The translations under genes and the position numbers were made by a program. 64,000 nucleotides of DNA. Origin: Karstenula rhodostoma CBS 690.94 (lineage: Eukaryota > Ascomycota > Dothideomycetes > Pleosporales > Didymosphaeriaceae). The stretch covers positions 1,255,397 through 1,319,396 of the forward strand of contig MU001499.1 of NCBI GenBank assembly GCA_010093485.1, written 5' to 3'. Within the stretch, counting starts at the first letter, position 1, and every line of letters starts with the position of its first letter. Below the pieces are notes generated by a model. That model saw only the letters and a list, made by a program, of their open reading frames with translations. It was not told where the DNA came from and did no database searches. Shown here piece by piece: positions 51,838 to 63,601 of this stretch.

Positions 51838-52644
51838 ATGCTCTCCCTCCCAACCGCGACCCTCCTCTTCACCCTCGGCCTCACGCTCGCCGCCCCCACA
51901 TCCCCAAACCCCCTCTACCCCCGCAGCCTCAACCCCTCCTGCGCCCCCGGCGGCAACTTCGACCTCTCCAAATTCAACCTCCAACTCCCTACGGGCGAGT
52001 CCTTCCACCCAGACCAAATACCCGGCAGCAAGCTCGCCGGCTGCTCGGGCTACGAAAACAACGTCTTCTACACGAACAAATCCGACGGCGCGCTCGTCCT
52101 AAAAGTGTGCGGCTCATCCTCCAGCTGCGGCTGCGTGACGACCAAAAACAGCAAGCACTGCCGCAGCGAGCTGCGCGAAGCGACGCCGACCTCGTGGTCG
52201 CCCAAAGCCCCTGTGAACCGTCTGCGCGCGACGCTCAAAGTAGTCAAAGCAGACGACTCCGCGCACGGCACCGTCGTGGGCCAGATCCACGTCGACGACG
52301 CCGTCTCCAAGAAGCCCGTCTGCGAGCTGTTCGTCAACGCGAAGGGCGAGGTGTCTATGGGCGTGGAGCAGGTGCCTGACGAGAGCAGTCTGAAGTTTAC
52401 CAAGGTGGGGAAGGTGGCGATTGGGGAGAAGTTCGAGTATGAGATTCGGTATGAGAAGGGGAAGTTGAGTGTGGGGATCGATGGGGGGGAGATGAAAGTG
52501 TTGGGGACGGGGGGACTGAAGAGCCCGAAGAGTTATTTTAAGGCGGGTAATTATAACCAGGGGCAGAGTGCGAGCGAGGTGCATTTTTATAGCATTGATG
52601 TGCAACATGGGGGGGAGAAGAAGGGGGCGCATGTGGAGGAGTAG
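51838..52644 (+). CDS. Secreted polysaccharide lyase family 7 (alginate lyase-like)
   Basis: A single exon of 268 residues from ATG 51838 (CACAATGC). Residues 1-19 (MLSLPTATLLFTLGLTLAA) are a signal peptide. The PL7 (alginate lyase 2) fold is marked by its three signature motifs in the expected order: RSELR at 109-113, QIH at 149-151 and YFKAGNYNQ at 233-241. These carry the Arg, Gln/His and Tyr residues that bind and cleave the uronate. Six cysteines in the N-terminal half suggest disulfides. The C-terminus ends in a short charged tail without a GPI signal. PL7 enzymes split poly-mannuronate or related glucuronan-type polymers by beta-elimination. Several fungal PL7 proteins are annotated only by similarity, so the true substrate is open. 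The absence of introns contrasts with most neighbours. Confidence 0.9.
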   Translation: MLSLPTATLLFTLGLTLAAPTSPNPLYPRSLNPSCAPGGNFDLSKFNLQLPTGESFHPDQIPGSKLAGCSGYENNVFYTNKSDGALVLKVCGSSSSCGCVTTKNSKHCRSELREATPTSWSPKAPVNRLRATLKVVKADDSAHGTVVGQIHVDDAVSKKPVCELFVNAKGEVSMGVEQVPDESSLKFTKVGKVAIGEKFEYEIRYEKGKLSVGIDGGEMKVLGTGGLKSPKSYFKAGNYNQGQSASEVHFYSIDVQHGGEKKGAHVEE

Positions 52645-53703
52645 ACGGTGGGGTTGGCGGATGCGCGAGCAGATATCTCGTGGTCGTTTGATCTCCTTGT
52701 TTTGCTACGTGTATGGATTCTGGTCGGGTTGTGGTATTTAATGAGCTCCTCTATTCATTGTTTCTTCACTCCATCACACCTCTGTCTTTCCCCGCCCGCC
52801 ATCTTCACGATCCGATGAACACTGCAATGCACCCCATAACTCGAACTCATTGCATTGCCCCAACCGCCAGATGCCACCCCAGACAGCCAGACGCGCTATA
52901 TACTGAATCTCGAACCCAAAGAACAGCCACAGAAGAAAGCCATGCCAGCGAGCGCAAACAAGCGAAATATCTCATACACGAAGCGAAACCAGGTATGGAA
53001 AGGATACACTCAGGTACATGCAAAGGGAGAAGTTGTGTAAGGGAAAAATATCTGACATGAATGTGCACGAGAAGCAAAGAGTGAGAGTTGAGCCGCTAGT
53101 GTGTTTTCAACAACACTGCAAGTCTGCGAAACAGAAAGCGAAATAGATCGAAACAAGATGCAGGGAGAAATATGTCTCCTCCTAACAGGCGTCGGGTTTT
53201 AGAGCGCTTGAGGCGAAGGAATATTGTACACGCATGGTAGACGCAAGAAGAAGCAATGGGAATGTGATAAGACAAAGGTGTAAACAAGAAACCGAAGACA
53301 AAGGAACAGGTAAACCAGGAAGGAGAAGTACGGTTCAAGAGAAAATGACGAGAACTTCGGGCCGCGTCATCGGTAGCATCCAACTGTGGGGGTTTGCATA
53401 CATACAAGCGCTGTGAAAGGGTCAGGGGTTGCCGCCATGTCCTCCCTCTATTCCATCGTTTGCTCATTTTTACCTCCGTGCTACAGTCAAAATCTTCCCA
53501 TGTGAATCGTGGAATTTTGTAGGAGGGTATCGAAAGCCATGGAATGACCCCAGTTGTTGGTATATCTCTAACGCCGTAGAAGTGTGTTGTACAAAACGTA
53601 TGCTCCAGCGGCCGTGACGTGTCAAGCCGCTGAATGGCGAGGCTCCTAGTTGCGTATTCAAAGCCTCGAATTGCCGGTGAAAAAAGAACGAGCGCACTGC
53701 GCC
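52645..53703. other. Convergent 3' region, about 1 kb
   Basis: This lies between the PL7 gene and the nine-exon C2H2 factor. A minus-strand frame continues open for part of it, but without a recognisable domain. It probably contains long 3' untranslated regions. Confidence 0.5.
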
Positions 53704-56196
53704 TCAAGTGTTTTCCGTCGAAGAGCAGCTGCTCTCGCGCTCCTTCTTGTGTACGTTCCTCTCGTGCTCGTCCCTTTTGTCCTTGCGGGTGCCGAAACTG
53801 CGGCCCCTACCGCCCGTTGATGCATGCGATCTTGAACATCCATTCACACTGCAGAAGTACTGCACGCGGTTCTTCGAGTGCGTTTGTTCGTAGTGTCTAC
53901 GCAGGTCGGCCATGCGTCCGAAGTGGAGATCCTTGCATTCGCATTTGTTGCACTTGAACTTCGACTTGTCGGCATAGACGTATCCGATTGGCTCTTCTTT
54001 GGCATGGGAGCGTTGTGCGCGGCGGGGTTTTTTGGTAGCGGGGACGGTGTTGGACGGTGGTGATGGGGCGGGAGGGAAGGGGGACGGTGTCTGGGTCGAG
54101 ACGAGGGGCGATCGCGTATCGATGGTCGTAGGAGCGGGATAAACAGAGCTTGCCATTTACATAAACATAGACACTTAGTTGGTTGGGGCTGTACTTACTC
54201 GGACAACCCAGCGAGTGATATCTGTGGTGGGAAATGTAGGCCTGGTTGACTGGTCGAACCGGAGGTTGAGTGCCGGGGCGTAGGCATTGGATTGACCATA
54301 CTGTAACCACGATCGTTAGAAACTGACGTGGAGATCGATGACCAAATATAAATATCCAATAACGGAGCGACCTGGAGCAATTTTTTGTCGTGTCATGGGC
54401 TGACATGGCAGATCCTGGCAGGATAGTGAAGCCTTCTTCTGTTGAAGAAAAATTGTGGTCGGCAACCCAATGGCGATTATGGAGCGTTGTAGAACACATA
54501 AGAGAAAGTATGTACGAACGAGTAACGTACTTTGTCAATGACAACTGACAGTCGATTGGTACCTCATTGGGAAGATGAGGCCGGTTTCACAAGACCGTAG
54601 GTGGCGTCGTAAGAATGGTCCAGGAGTGCAGCACAGGTCACAATGGCAGAACAACACCGGAACTCATCGATACGGTGGCCGTATCAAGACAAGATGGAGG
54701 ACTAAACGATGCTGTCGGATGACCTGGACTTTGATCGATCTGGAATTAAAACGAAGGAGCGCGTTGATTGAGTGTCGACCATGTTCAGTAGGCAGAAGCT
54801 GGAACGCATCAGGGGAGTCGTCAAATCACAGTGGAAGGGCCCGAGGGAGGGGATCCACGGACGCAAAGGTCCTTGGGTCGTATGGGAATGATATTGATTG
54901 TGGGTCGTGAACCCCAGTAAGTCTGGGACCTCTTCGGAGCAATTCGGACGATGGGGGGAATGTTAGGAAGCCTACCTGTGCAGAGCAAGAGATGAGTCTG
55001 CCTGCCATACTGTACCTACGGAGATAAGACCAAGCTTTCTGGAGACCGGTACGGGAGAAATCCGGTAAACGGGGTGTGGTACAGCTCCTTTGAGGTGTGC
55101 GACTGTCCGAGATCGACATCCAGTGGAAATTCCGTAACTGCACCTGGGTTATTTTGCTGAGCATCCGGCAACATTCCACCTGATACCTGAGAGGCGACTC
55201 AGTGTCGAAATAAGATCTAGGCTCGACCACGAGATGTATTCACCACCGTTACCAATCAGCGGATGCAACAATTGGTCGAGGCAAAAATCTCCATGGAAAG
55301 ACCATGTTCCGCGCGAAATTCGTCTATTTGACTACAATCCTGGAAGGGTAACCGAATCTGGTGGCTTTTCTTGTTTTGTGACATCCTTTTCCACCGGATT
55401 GCTGTCCGTGAAATCATGGGGGATTTCCCGGCGATTTGACTTGGCCAGTGGAGGGTCCTGTCCGACAAAGCGATGGGAAGGCATGTATTCGATCGGCACA
55501 TCTTCAAAGTCGAAGTGCAAAGAGTACCTATTAGAGGTAGTGATATTGCGAGCCAGGAATCCCAGGTGAATGCGGGGTACGATTCAGATCTCATGATGAC
55601 TATATCCCAGGCTAAGAAAGCTTCCAGATTATCCACGAAGACAGGGATCGTCCGTTCAGGGGAGGGCTCCGCAGTGTCATCCAGGCTTCCAATCCAATCC
55701 ATGGCTGGAGGTTCATCTATCTCCCGTAATCTCAGAAATGTGTAAAGGGTACTTACTACTCAGAATTGTTCCTCAGTCTCATAGAACCACTTTCGTCATG
55801 CATTGACATCTGACTGTAATTTCCCCCATAGCCGTAGTCAAGCACAGAGCTCATGGAATGGGATCGCGATAGATCGTACGTCGGGGTGACCGGTGAAAGT
55901 GTTGGTTGCAGGGCACCGGTCGTACCAATAGGAAAATAGCCAGGCTGCAGCTGGGTTGCAGAAGGCTGAGACACGGCCGGTCGGTGAGCTGAGTGAGGCG
56001 AGGGGGGCGAGCCGGTAAAGCTGGAGCCGCGGGATCTAGGCGGCTGACCTGGCGAAAGCGGCTGGTGCTGATGCTGTTCGTTGTGTCGTTGCTGTGACTG
56101 CTGCCCGAAGATGTTCAGGTGGTTGCTGTTGAGACCATCGGGACGGTAGTTCTGAAAATCGTGGAAAGCACGATTCTCAAAGTACGAGTTGTCCAT
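53704..56196 (-). CDS. Multi-exon C2H2-type transcription factor, frame interrupted
   Basis: I infer nine exons on the minus strand. Exons 3-9 join in phase: 55187-55527, 55020-55143, 54830-54971, 54658-54739, 54372-54438, 54199-54300 and 53704-54148. Exon 1 (55757-56196, MDNSYFENRAFHDF onward) is Gln/Pro/Ser-rich. Exon 2 (about 55581-55702) contains MDWIGSLDDTAEPSPERT. The last exon carries the zinc-finger region: FKCNKCECKDLHFGRMADL then RRHYEQTH, and YFCSVNGCSRS with a later HERNVH, a pair of C2H2-like fingers, with a KKPRRAQRSH basic stretch before them. Two problems remain. A TAG at 55332-55334 breaks exon 3, with coding-like sequence on both sides (PDSVTLPGL, then SNRRISRGTWSFHGDF). No GT-AG pair joins exon 1 to exon 2 in frame, so translation may start in exon 2. 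The gene may be damaged, misread, or spliced in an unusual way. Its role is presumably transcriptional regulation. Confidence 0.6.
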
Positions 56197-56668
56197 GGAT
56201 ATGTGCAAGCTACGCAACAGCAAATAAAGTGTGATCGTGTGGTTCAAACGAAATTTGGAGGGTGGGCTAAGAGAGAGTAGCAAATGCGAGAGGAACGAGG
56301 CAGCCTATGTATACCTTCGGGACAGGGCAAAGGGCCCTAACATTGGCTGTGGAGGACTACCCTTGGCAAGCCACAGTCCGTTTGCGCGATTATTCGACGA
56401 GGCAGACCAGGCAAACATCTGAAGCGACACCGCATATATTCATAGCAGAAGAGTCCTGCGGTCACATGTTATGCGGGAAATGGTCACAGTGCACCGCGAG
56501 CAATCGTATGCGAACCAATGGAGCGCTAAGAATGGGTAGATTTCGCCCGCCTCACCTTTTACATAGCCCCGCCCACCGCTTACCCGTGTTGTAGCTATCT
56601 GCATTGCATGTTCACCATGTTTTCAAGCCAGAATCCCAGGACAGCGAGCGTCGGATTGTTCCGCCCGT
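56197..56668. other. Intergenic region between C2H2 factor and AIP1
   Basis: About 470 bp with no coding signal. It contains the promoter of the C2H2 gene and the 3' end of AIP1. Confidence 0.55.
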
Positions 56669-58691
56669 TCATCCGGTCAGCTTCCACACCTTGATGCTGG
56701 AATCACCACCCGCGGAAAGTACCTTGCCTGACGGCTCCCACGCAACACCAGTGACACCATCTTTGTGTGCATTCATGGCCTTGATCCGTTTACCTGGGTC
56801 CTCGACGCTCCACACCATGACGTTCGTGTCAAGTGAGCCGCTCGCTACGAGCTTCGCGTCGGCATCCCAGGCGAGTGCAGTGATACGTGCAGTGTGTGCA
56901 GACCACCTATCAGTGATGATTTTCCAATCACTTGAAGCATTAAATGCGTAAATCTTTCCGTTGTTCGCGCCTGCTGCAATCTTGTCGCCTGAGGCAGAGA
57001 ACGCAAGAGCTGATATGGGTGCTGTGGCGCGACGGAGCTCGATGCCAGTATCTTTGAGCTCCGTGCTAGAGAGTGTGTAGATATGGATCAGCTTGTCATC
57101 GCCTCCTACAGCGACATTGGAACCATGCGCAGCTATAGATGTCGGAGTGTATTTGACGGACAATGAGCTCGCCTTGTTGCCGTTCTTGTATACTATGATC
57201 GCATCGGAAGAGGGCACAAGAACTACATCCGATGCCGCTGCGACACCTTTTGGCTGGAACTTGAGCTCATTCGCAGCGCCGGTAAAGATCTTGTTTTGAA
57301 CAGAAATAGAACGCAGAGTGTCATCCCAACCCACACTAAGCACGCCGGCCTCACTCTTGGAGTCGGAGGGGACCAGGCCCGCCACGTAGTTGGAATGGCT
57401 TTCGCCATCAACCTTGTCTGCAAGGCCTGTGTTTGTGTCCCACGCGAGTATCCGGCCGTCGTAACTGCCAGTGACAAAGGTAGATCCAGACAAGGCCGCT
57501 GCCGTAATGTTCTTTTGGTGGCCACGGACGACACGCGTAGGCTTGGGGTTGCCGTCGACAAGATAGTTGAGATTGCCTTCCAGATCGACACTGACAACAA
57601 GCCCATCGCTGCGGCCGGTAGGCCAGACGACGCCCACTTGCTGGTCAGGGATGCTGGGGACGCCCTCCTCGCCCATCCTCCACGTCTGGATGGCCTTGCC
57701 GGCTTCCGGGTCCCATATGCGGACGGTCTGGTCCGCACTGGCCGTCACGAAGCGCTTCGAGTCTTTTGCCCAGGAGATGCCGAAGATGCTGCCAGTGTGC
57801 ACGCCTTCGCCAATCTGGCCCTTTGCCTCCCCCGTCTTTCCGTCGTATAGCCAGATACGCTTGTCTGCACCTACGCTTGCGAAGACGGAGCCGTCGGGCG
57901 AGAAGGCGGTGCCGAAGACAAAGCGGTTGTGCTGCCCTCTGAGGCTAGTGTTGAATTTGAACGGAGCGCCATGGTAGAACACGAGGCTCGTGTCGTCGGA
58001 GCCGGTGGCAGCGCGGAGCGGCCGTTGTTGGCGGATGGAGACAGTGTTGATCTGCGACGAGTGTCCCGATATCTCACCCACGCTGTTGCCGCTGTCGGCC
58101 GTGATGCAGTGCCCAAAGCGCTCCTTGCCGTCGCCCACGGCGATGATGCGCTGCGAGTCGCCGTCCCATGCCAGGTCGTTGATGCGTCCTGCGATGATGT
58201 GGTATTCGCCTGTGGCCGTCAGCCTCACTCTTCAACACGCCCGAGGCGGTCTCGTGCTGCTCGTGGGCGTGGGCGAACCATACCCTTCGTAGCTCCCTCG
58301 CCCACGCAGTCCCACACGCGGACGGTCCCCGAGGCGTCTCCACTGGCAACGTAGAAGCCCGAGGGCGCAAAGCGCGCGACGGTTGTCTGGGCCGTGTGCT
58401 GTGTGTACTGTTTGCTGATGGCGGGGTCGTCGATGGATCGCAGGAAGACCGACTTGCCAGCCTATAGCGGGCCGTCAGAATGTGAGGCTATTCCCTGCTC
58501 CTGGGCAGCGTGTGTGGGCGTGCCTACCGCGTACGCTATCCGCTCGCCCTTGGGGTCCGAGGAGAGGAGTGTTGGCTGTCCGCGCGTGGTGGTGGGCGAC
58601 GCGGCCCAGACGGCGTCTGCGTGCCTACGTCAGCTTCATGCGGGCTCCTCGTGCGCGGGAGCTTGCAGCCTTTACCGGAAACGAGTGACAT
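56669..58691 (-). CDS. aip1: Actin-interacting protein 1 (Aip1/WDR1)
   Basis: Four exons on the minus strand: 58676-58691, 58528-58616, 58284-58461 and 56669-58209. Introns are 59, 66 and 74 nt, and all phases agree, giving 607 residues (yeast Aip1 is about 615). The start [18 protein letters not shown] matches the family. The rest is a double WD40 propeller: WD repeats include [34 protein letters not shown] and [10 protein letters not shown] at the C-terminus. Aip1 binds cofilin-decorated actin filaments and promotes their disassembly and capping in the cytosol, so it supports actin patch turnover and endocytosis. It is divergent from CHL1 with about 710 bp between starts. Confidence 0.96.
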
Positions 58692-59402
58692 TGGTGCGGG
58701 AGACTTTGCAAGGTCGTAGGATAGGGATGGTCGAATTGTGTGCGCGACGCAAGGAGGAGTTGCAATGTCCAGGTGGGTTGCCTGCCCCTGCGTCAGAGAA
58801 GCATCCAGCTCCAGCCCTCGTTGGCGGGGCTGGTCCCTGCAGTGCGCCGCCTGAGTTCCCGCGAGCGTACCATCATTCACACGAATGCTTGGGTTTTGGA
58901 CTGTACACTTCGTCGACAGCCAGCAATAGGGACAGGAATAGGAATAGAAGTGCCGCTCTGCTACAAGTGGCCAAGGATGCAGGAAATGCATGCAGTCGAT
59001 GCAGCGAATGTTCAGCGTGAGACGAATACACCACCCATGACGTGTGTATGGGATATGGAGCTCGACAGTGTCACCGCTTCCGTCTAGGCAAGTTCCAAGA
59101 TGAAGAGCTAGATGTGCACATATTCCGAGTTCAGGCTTGCTGCGCTTTTGCAGTAGGTACATGTGCAAGCCGTCTTCTGGCATCTCCATTGATACCGGGC
59201 GGGCCAAGCCCCATCACGTGAGAGCGCGGGCCCCGACGCGAACCTCAGAACATCCACGTTTACGAACGCGGTCGCCCGCGCACCACACCAGTTCTTACTG
59301 TTCAAGTCGCGCCCGCGCACCTTTGATGTTCTTGCAAGTCTCGCTTCGTCAGGCTCCAGTATTCCGTGCCGCTCCTTACCAAACCCGTTCCAACATTGCA
59401 CC
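58692..59402. promoter_or_regulatory. Divergent promoter region, AIP1 / CHL1
   Basis: 711 bp with no coding signal that survives inspection. Short frames here have no domain. Confidence 0.5.
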
Positions 59403-62148
59403 ATGCAAGACGACACTAGCGAGCGGGACTTTCACCATCCGTACGAGCCCTATGACATCCAAACCCAGTTTATGAACGCTGTGTACGATTGCTTGGAGGA
59501 CGGTAAAGTCGGCATATTCGAGTCTCCCACTGGGACCGGGAAATCACTCAGCCTCATCTGCGCATCCTTGACCTGGCTTCGCAATTACAAACGACGAAAT
59601 CTTGAGGAGGGCTTCGTCGCAAATGCTGCAAACAGTGATGAGCCCGCGTGGATCTTGGAGCATGCTAGCAAACAGAGGAAGAACGTAGCTCTTGCTCGAA
59701 AGCAGGAGCTCGAAGGTCGCATTGCCAAGATCAAAGCGAAGGAGAAGAAGACGAAAGACCGCTACATAAGCGGAGAGCCGCTGACCAAACGACAAAAGAC
59801 AGCAGCTGATAACGACGCTGACGATGCAGACGAAGCGCAATTTGTTTTGAACGACTACGAGAGTGACAATGATGGCACTGGTCATCAAAAACCACGAGGC
59901 TTCAACGAGCTCGGGCTGTCTGCAGAAAACCAAGCCCTCCTAGACCGGATGGGCTACTCATCACAGCCCAAAGAAGAAGACCCCAACGAGATCCCAGACG
60001 AGACAAAGATCTTTTTCTGTTCTCGGACGCATTCTCAACTTACACAATTCTCAAGCGAGCTGAGCCGTGTCAAGATGCCCCCTGCTATAACTCCTGATGT
60101 GGACAATGAAGCGGAACGCGAAGCCTCGTTGGTAGAAGATGTCAAACATCTCACCTTAGGCTCACGCAAGAACCTTTGCATCAACCCAAAGGTCAACAAG
60201 CTCCGGAACCCGACCGCAATCAACGAACGATGCATGGAGTTGCAACAGCCTAACATTTCATCCGAGTGCAAATGTCCGTTTATGCCACGTAAAGAGAATG
60301 AAGCATTAGTGAATGAGTTCCGCGATCACGCCCTAGCAAAGGTCAGGGACATCGAAGACCTGGGCGCCTTGGGCAAAAAGCTCGGAATATGTCCATACTA
60401 TGCTTCGCGCCCGGCGACCAAGTACTGTGAGGTGAGACACCATCCAACAGGGACGAAAAACACAGCTGACATTCTCAGATCGTGACGCTCCCGTATCCTT
60501 TACTCCTTCAAAAGTCCGCTCGTGAAGCCCTGAACTTGTCTCTCAAAGATCACATTGTCATCATTGATGAAGCGCACAACTTGATGGATGCGATTGCCGG
60601 GATTTACTCGGTTTCTGTCACTCTCCATCAGGCCCAGGAAGCTCGCACTCAGCTCATGATCTATCTACAAAAGTTTCGCAATAAACTCAAAGGCAAAAAC
60701 AGGGTCTATGTCGCGCAGATACTACGGCTGATCGACTCAATCATCGCATATGTGCAGACGAAGGCGTCCGGTTCGAAGGCCCCCGATGGTTTGGTCGATG
60801 TCCATGCGTTACTGACTGGCAAGGGGCTTGACCAGATCAATGTTTACAAGCTTAATGCATACCTGCAGGAAAGCCGCTTAGCTCGGAAGGTTGATGGGTA
60901 TACCACGTATGCAGGACAGGCGCAAGGCCCCAGTCAGAAACGCACCGAACACCGGAACCCGAGGCAGACCGTTCCCGTCCTAACCCAAGTTCAAGCCTTT
61001 CTCATAGCTTTGATGAATCCTTCAGAGGAAGGCCGCTTTTTCTACTCATTGGAGGAGACCACCGGTATGACGCTCAAGTATATGCTGTTGGATCCTACCT
61101 TCCATTTCAAAGATGTGGTAGAGGATGCCCGTGCAGTTGTTTTAGCGGGAGGTACCATGTCTCCGGTATGTCGATCCTCCACGAAAACCAATATAGATGC
61201 GTATTTGGGGCTAAACTCAATTAGATGAGTGACTACGAAGACCATCTGCTTTCGTATCTCAACCGATCAAAGATCATGACCCTTTCATGTGGTCATGTCA
61301 TACCTTCTTCAAGCTTACTTGCAGTTCCGGTTGTTCAGACTCTGCGTGGAAACGAGTTCGACTTTACATTTGAGAAGCGTAACTCGGAGCAAATGGTAAC
61401 AACTCCATGCGCTGCATCGGAGACAGGCTAACCGCGGTAGATGATCGACCTCGCACATGCCGTTTTGAGTCTCGTGCAGCATGTACCCGATGGTGTAGTG
61501 GTTTTCTTCCCAAGCTACTCGTACTTGGACACGTGCACTGCCGCCTGGAAAAGGATGCGATCTACATCATCGCCGGGATCTCCCTCGCTCTGGGATTCTA
61601 TCCTCAAAATTAAGCCTATCTATCTCGAACAACGCAGCCAGCCGTTATCGGACAGTGCAGCTGCAACGGAGGATGCAAGAGAATCAGTCTTGGGTGCATA
61701 CAGTAGCGCGATTGATTTGGGTAATGGCCGCGGCGCAGTCCTCTTTGCCGTTATTGGTGGCACACTTTCTGAGGGCATCAATTTCAGTGATGCCTTGGGC
61801 CGCGCAGTCGCTGTAATCGGGCTGCCTTTCCCGAACCCTCACTCTGCGGAATGGAAAGCTAAAACGCAGTACATCTCCGCCAAGGCAACAAGTCAAGGAC
61901 GTGACGGCAAAGCGGCTGCGCGCGACTTCTACGAGAACGTGTGCATGCGAGCCGTGAACCAGAGCGTGGGACGAGCAATCCGACATCGTGGAGACTACGC
62001 TGCTATATTCTTGCTCGACAGACGATACGCTGCGCCGCGCATTCAGGCTAAGTTGCCTGGCTGGATCAGGAATAGCCTGGCGAATGGAACGGGAATCCGA
62101 GAGGTGGAAAAACGCCTAGATGCATTCTTCGCGGGGAAGAATATATAG
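59403..62148 (+). CDS. chl1: ATP-dependent DNA helicase Chl1 (DDX11-like)
   Basis: Exons 59403-60431, 60479-61165, 61225-61395 and 61441-62148 give 864 residues. Introns are 47, 59 and 45 nt, the last with a clear GCTAAC branch point. Superfamily 2 iron-sulphur helicase motifs are present: an N-terminal YDIQTQFM Q-motif-like segment, Walker A SPTGTGKS at residues 41-48, FFCSRTHSQLTQF (motif Ia), cysteines of the FeS cluster (NLCINPKV, ERCMEL, CKCPF, GICPYYASR), and the DEAH box at 373-376 (IIDEAHN). Later motifs are VLAGGTMSP, VVFFPSYSYLD, GTLSEGINFSD and QSVGRAIRHRGDYA (motif VI). A basic insertion typical of the family follows motif I. Chl1 unwinds forks and G-quadruplex DNA and supports sister-chromatid cohesion in the nucleus. 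Confidence 0.97.
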
Positions 62149-62887
62149 GTACGCGCATGTATGATACACATCACAAGCAGACAGCTTGACGGTGCTAGGT
62201 AGAGAATGATGATCGTCGCGTAGAATAATAGGCTGCGGAAGTGGCGTGTGATCACCATCCTGTCCAGATCTTTACAAGCATGAAAATAATAATCCGAATC
62301 AAATAAGGTGGGGAATAACTTCGATATGCGTCGGTACCCACACAGCTGCATCGAACCGATTACTTCTGTTAGATTGGTGCTTCGCACAGGGAAGGGAACA
62401 GATCGTCGCCCACGCAAACGGATCTCCCGCTGCAGGATATCTGTCCCACCTTCCTAACTGCCATTGTTATCATCTGGGCGAAGATATGGCAGGTAGGCAA
62501 GAGGTGTCCACCAAAAGTGCATCATGGACCGCCCACCGGTCAGGACTTTTACCCACATATTACTTCATCGCACGCGGCTGCATGCGAATCACCACCTCTG
62601 CTAAGCTTTTTCGCCCGTCGACCGTGTATACGGAACCTTTGCGGTTCGGTGTCTCATTTAGCGTTATTACCCTGCAGGGCACACCTCTGACAGTGAACCT
62701 TATCTCGATCAGCCAAGGCGTACCGCCGGTGACGGAACAAGTACTAGACGGGTGGCCCGTACGTACATGCTGCTGCCAGATTCTCATCACGTTTCTGCCG
62801 TTTACGTGCCCCACGACGATGGGTACAGCAGACTTGAATGCACTTCCTTCCAGTCCTAAGTTGGTCCTACACCAACTGCCCCGTCCC
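62149..62887. other. Intergenic region upstream of the membrane protein gene
   Basis: About 740 bp. The plus strand is open from 62486 into the next gene, but the part before 62888 does not look like coding sequence (cysteine- and proline-rich, no signal). It probably holds the promoter and leader. Confidence 0.5.
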
Positions 62888-63601
62888 ATGACAACCATAC
62901 TCGCACCTCCGCTGTTGCAGCGATCAGCACTTCCAGACCTCGAGAACCTCTTCGGAGATGCTACGTTCCAAGCTCAATCCACCACGCAGAGCAACACCGA
63001 GTCTTCACAATGGAGCGTACCGACGGGGGCAAACGACATGCCTGTGACATACGTACACCAGCCATCGGCCGCCGATCCCCAACCGACCAACGCAAACTCA
63101 GATGAGGGGAACCTAAACACCCTGTACCAAAGTCTACCCAGAGACGCCAAGATCGGGCTCATCGTTAGTATCGTGGTCATTGTATCGCTCTCCTTGCTCA
63201 GCTGTGGAATGTACTTCCTCAACTGCAGAAGACGACAACGGAAACGAAGGGCGCGCCGCGAGAGTCGCGAAGCTGAAACGGTGATGCTGGAGATGGAGCC
63301 GCAGAGGCGCGTTCGGAAGGGCCTTTGGGATCACTTGAAGCCCGCGAATGAGGATGGAGGTGTCAACGCGGCCCAACTGGCAGAGGCGGAAGCTCGACAT
63401 GCTGCGATGGAAAGAAATCCGCGGGATGGGAGGAGGGATAGCACCGTTGCGTCCTCGAGGAGCGACAGTGTAGCCTCGCGCTCGCAGGTCGTTCCGCGAG
63501 ACCGGCACAGCATCGTGTCGTCAGTTCCTAGTGTCATCTCTTACACGGGTGCCAGGCCTGCTCTGCCTCAAAGTTTTCTGAATAGTGGAACGCGGAGATG
63601 A
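62888..63601 (+). CDS. Hypothetical single-pass membrane protein
   Basis: I start at ATG 62888 (MTTILAPPLLQRSALPDL), giving 237 residues. Other in-frame ATGs at 62819 and 62486 are possible but less credible. Residues 1-85 are Ser/Thr/Pro-rich and likely outside the cell or in the vacuole lumen. Residues 89-111 are a strong transmembrane segment (IGLIVSIVVIVSLSLLSCGM). The next 15 residues are very basic (NCRRRQRKRRARRESRE), so the C-terminus is cytosolic. The tail is Ser/Arg-rich with likely phosphorylation sites (SRSDSVASRSQVV, RHSIVSSVPS). The layout resembles fungal Mid2/Wsc-type surface proteins in outline only. No signature domain is seen. The family is not recognised. Confidence 0.6.
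   Translation: MTTILAPPLLQRSALPDLENLFGDATFQAQSTTQSNTESSQWSVPTGANDMPVTYVHQPSAADPQPTNANSDEGNLNTLYQSLPRDAKIGLIVSIVVIVSLSLLSCGMYFLNCRRRQRKRRARRESREAETVMLEMEPQRRVRKGLWDHLKPANEDGGVNAAQLAEAEARHAAMERNPRDGRRDSTVASSRSDSVASRSQVVPRDRHSIVSSVPSVISYTGARPALPQSFLNSGTRR

Noticed and set aside
54560..54657. Zinc-finger-like stretch (FCHCDLCCTPGPFLRRHLRS) in the 219-nt intron of the C2H2 gene
   Set aside because: No acceptor joins it in phase with the preceding exon and the frame meets a stop soon after. Probably chance, although a cryptic exon cannot be fully excluded.
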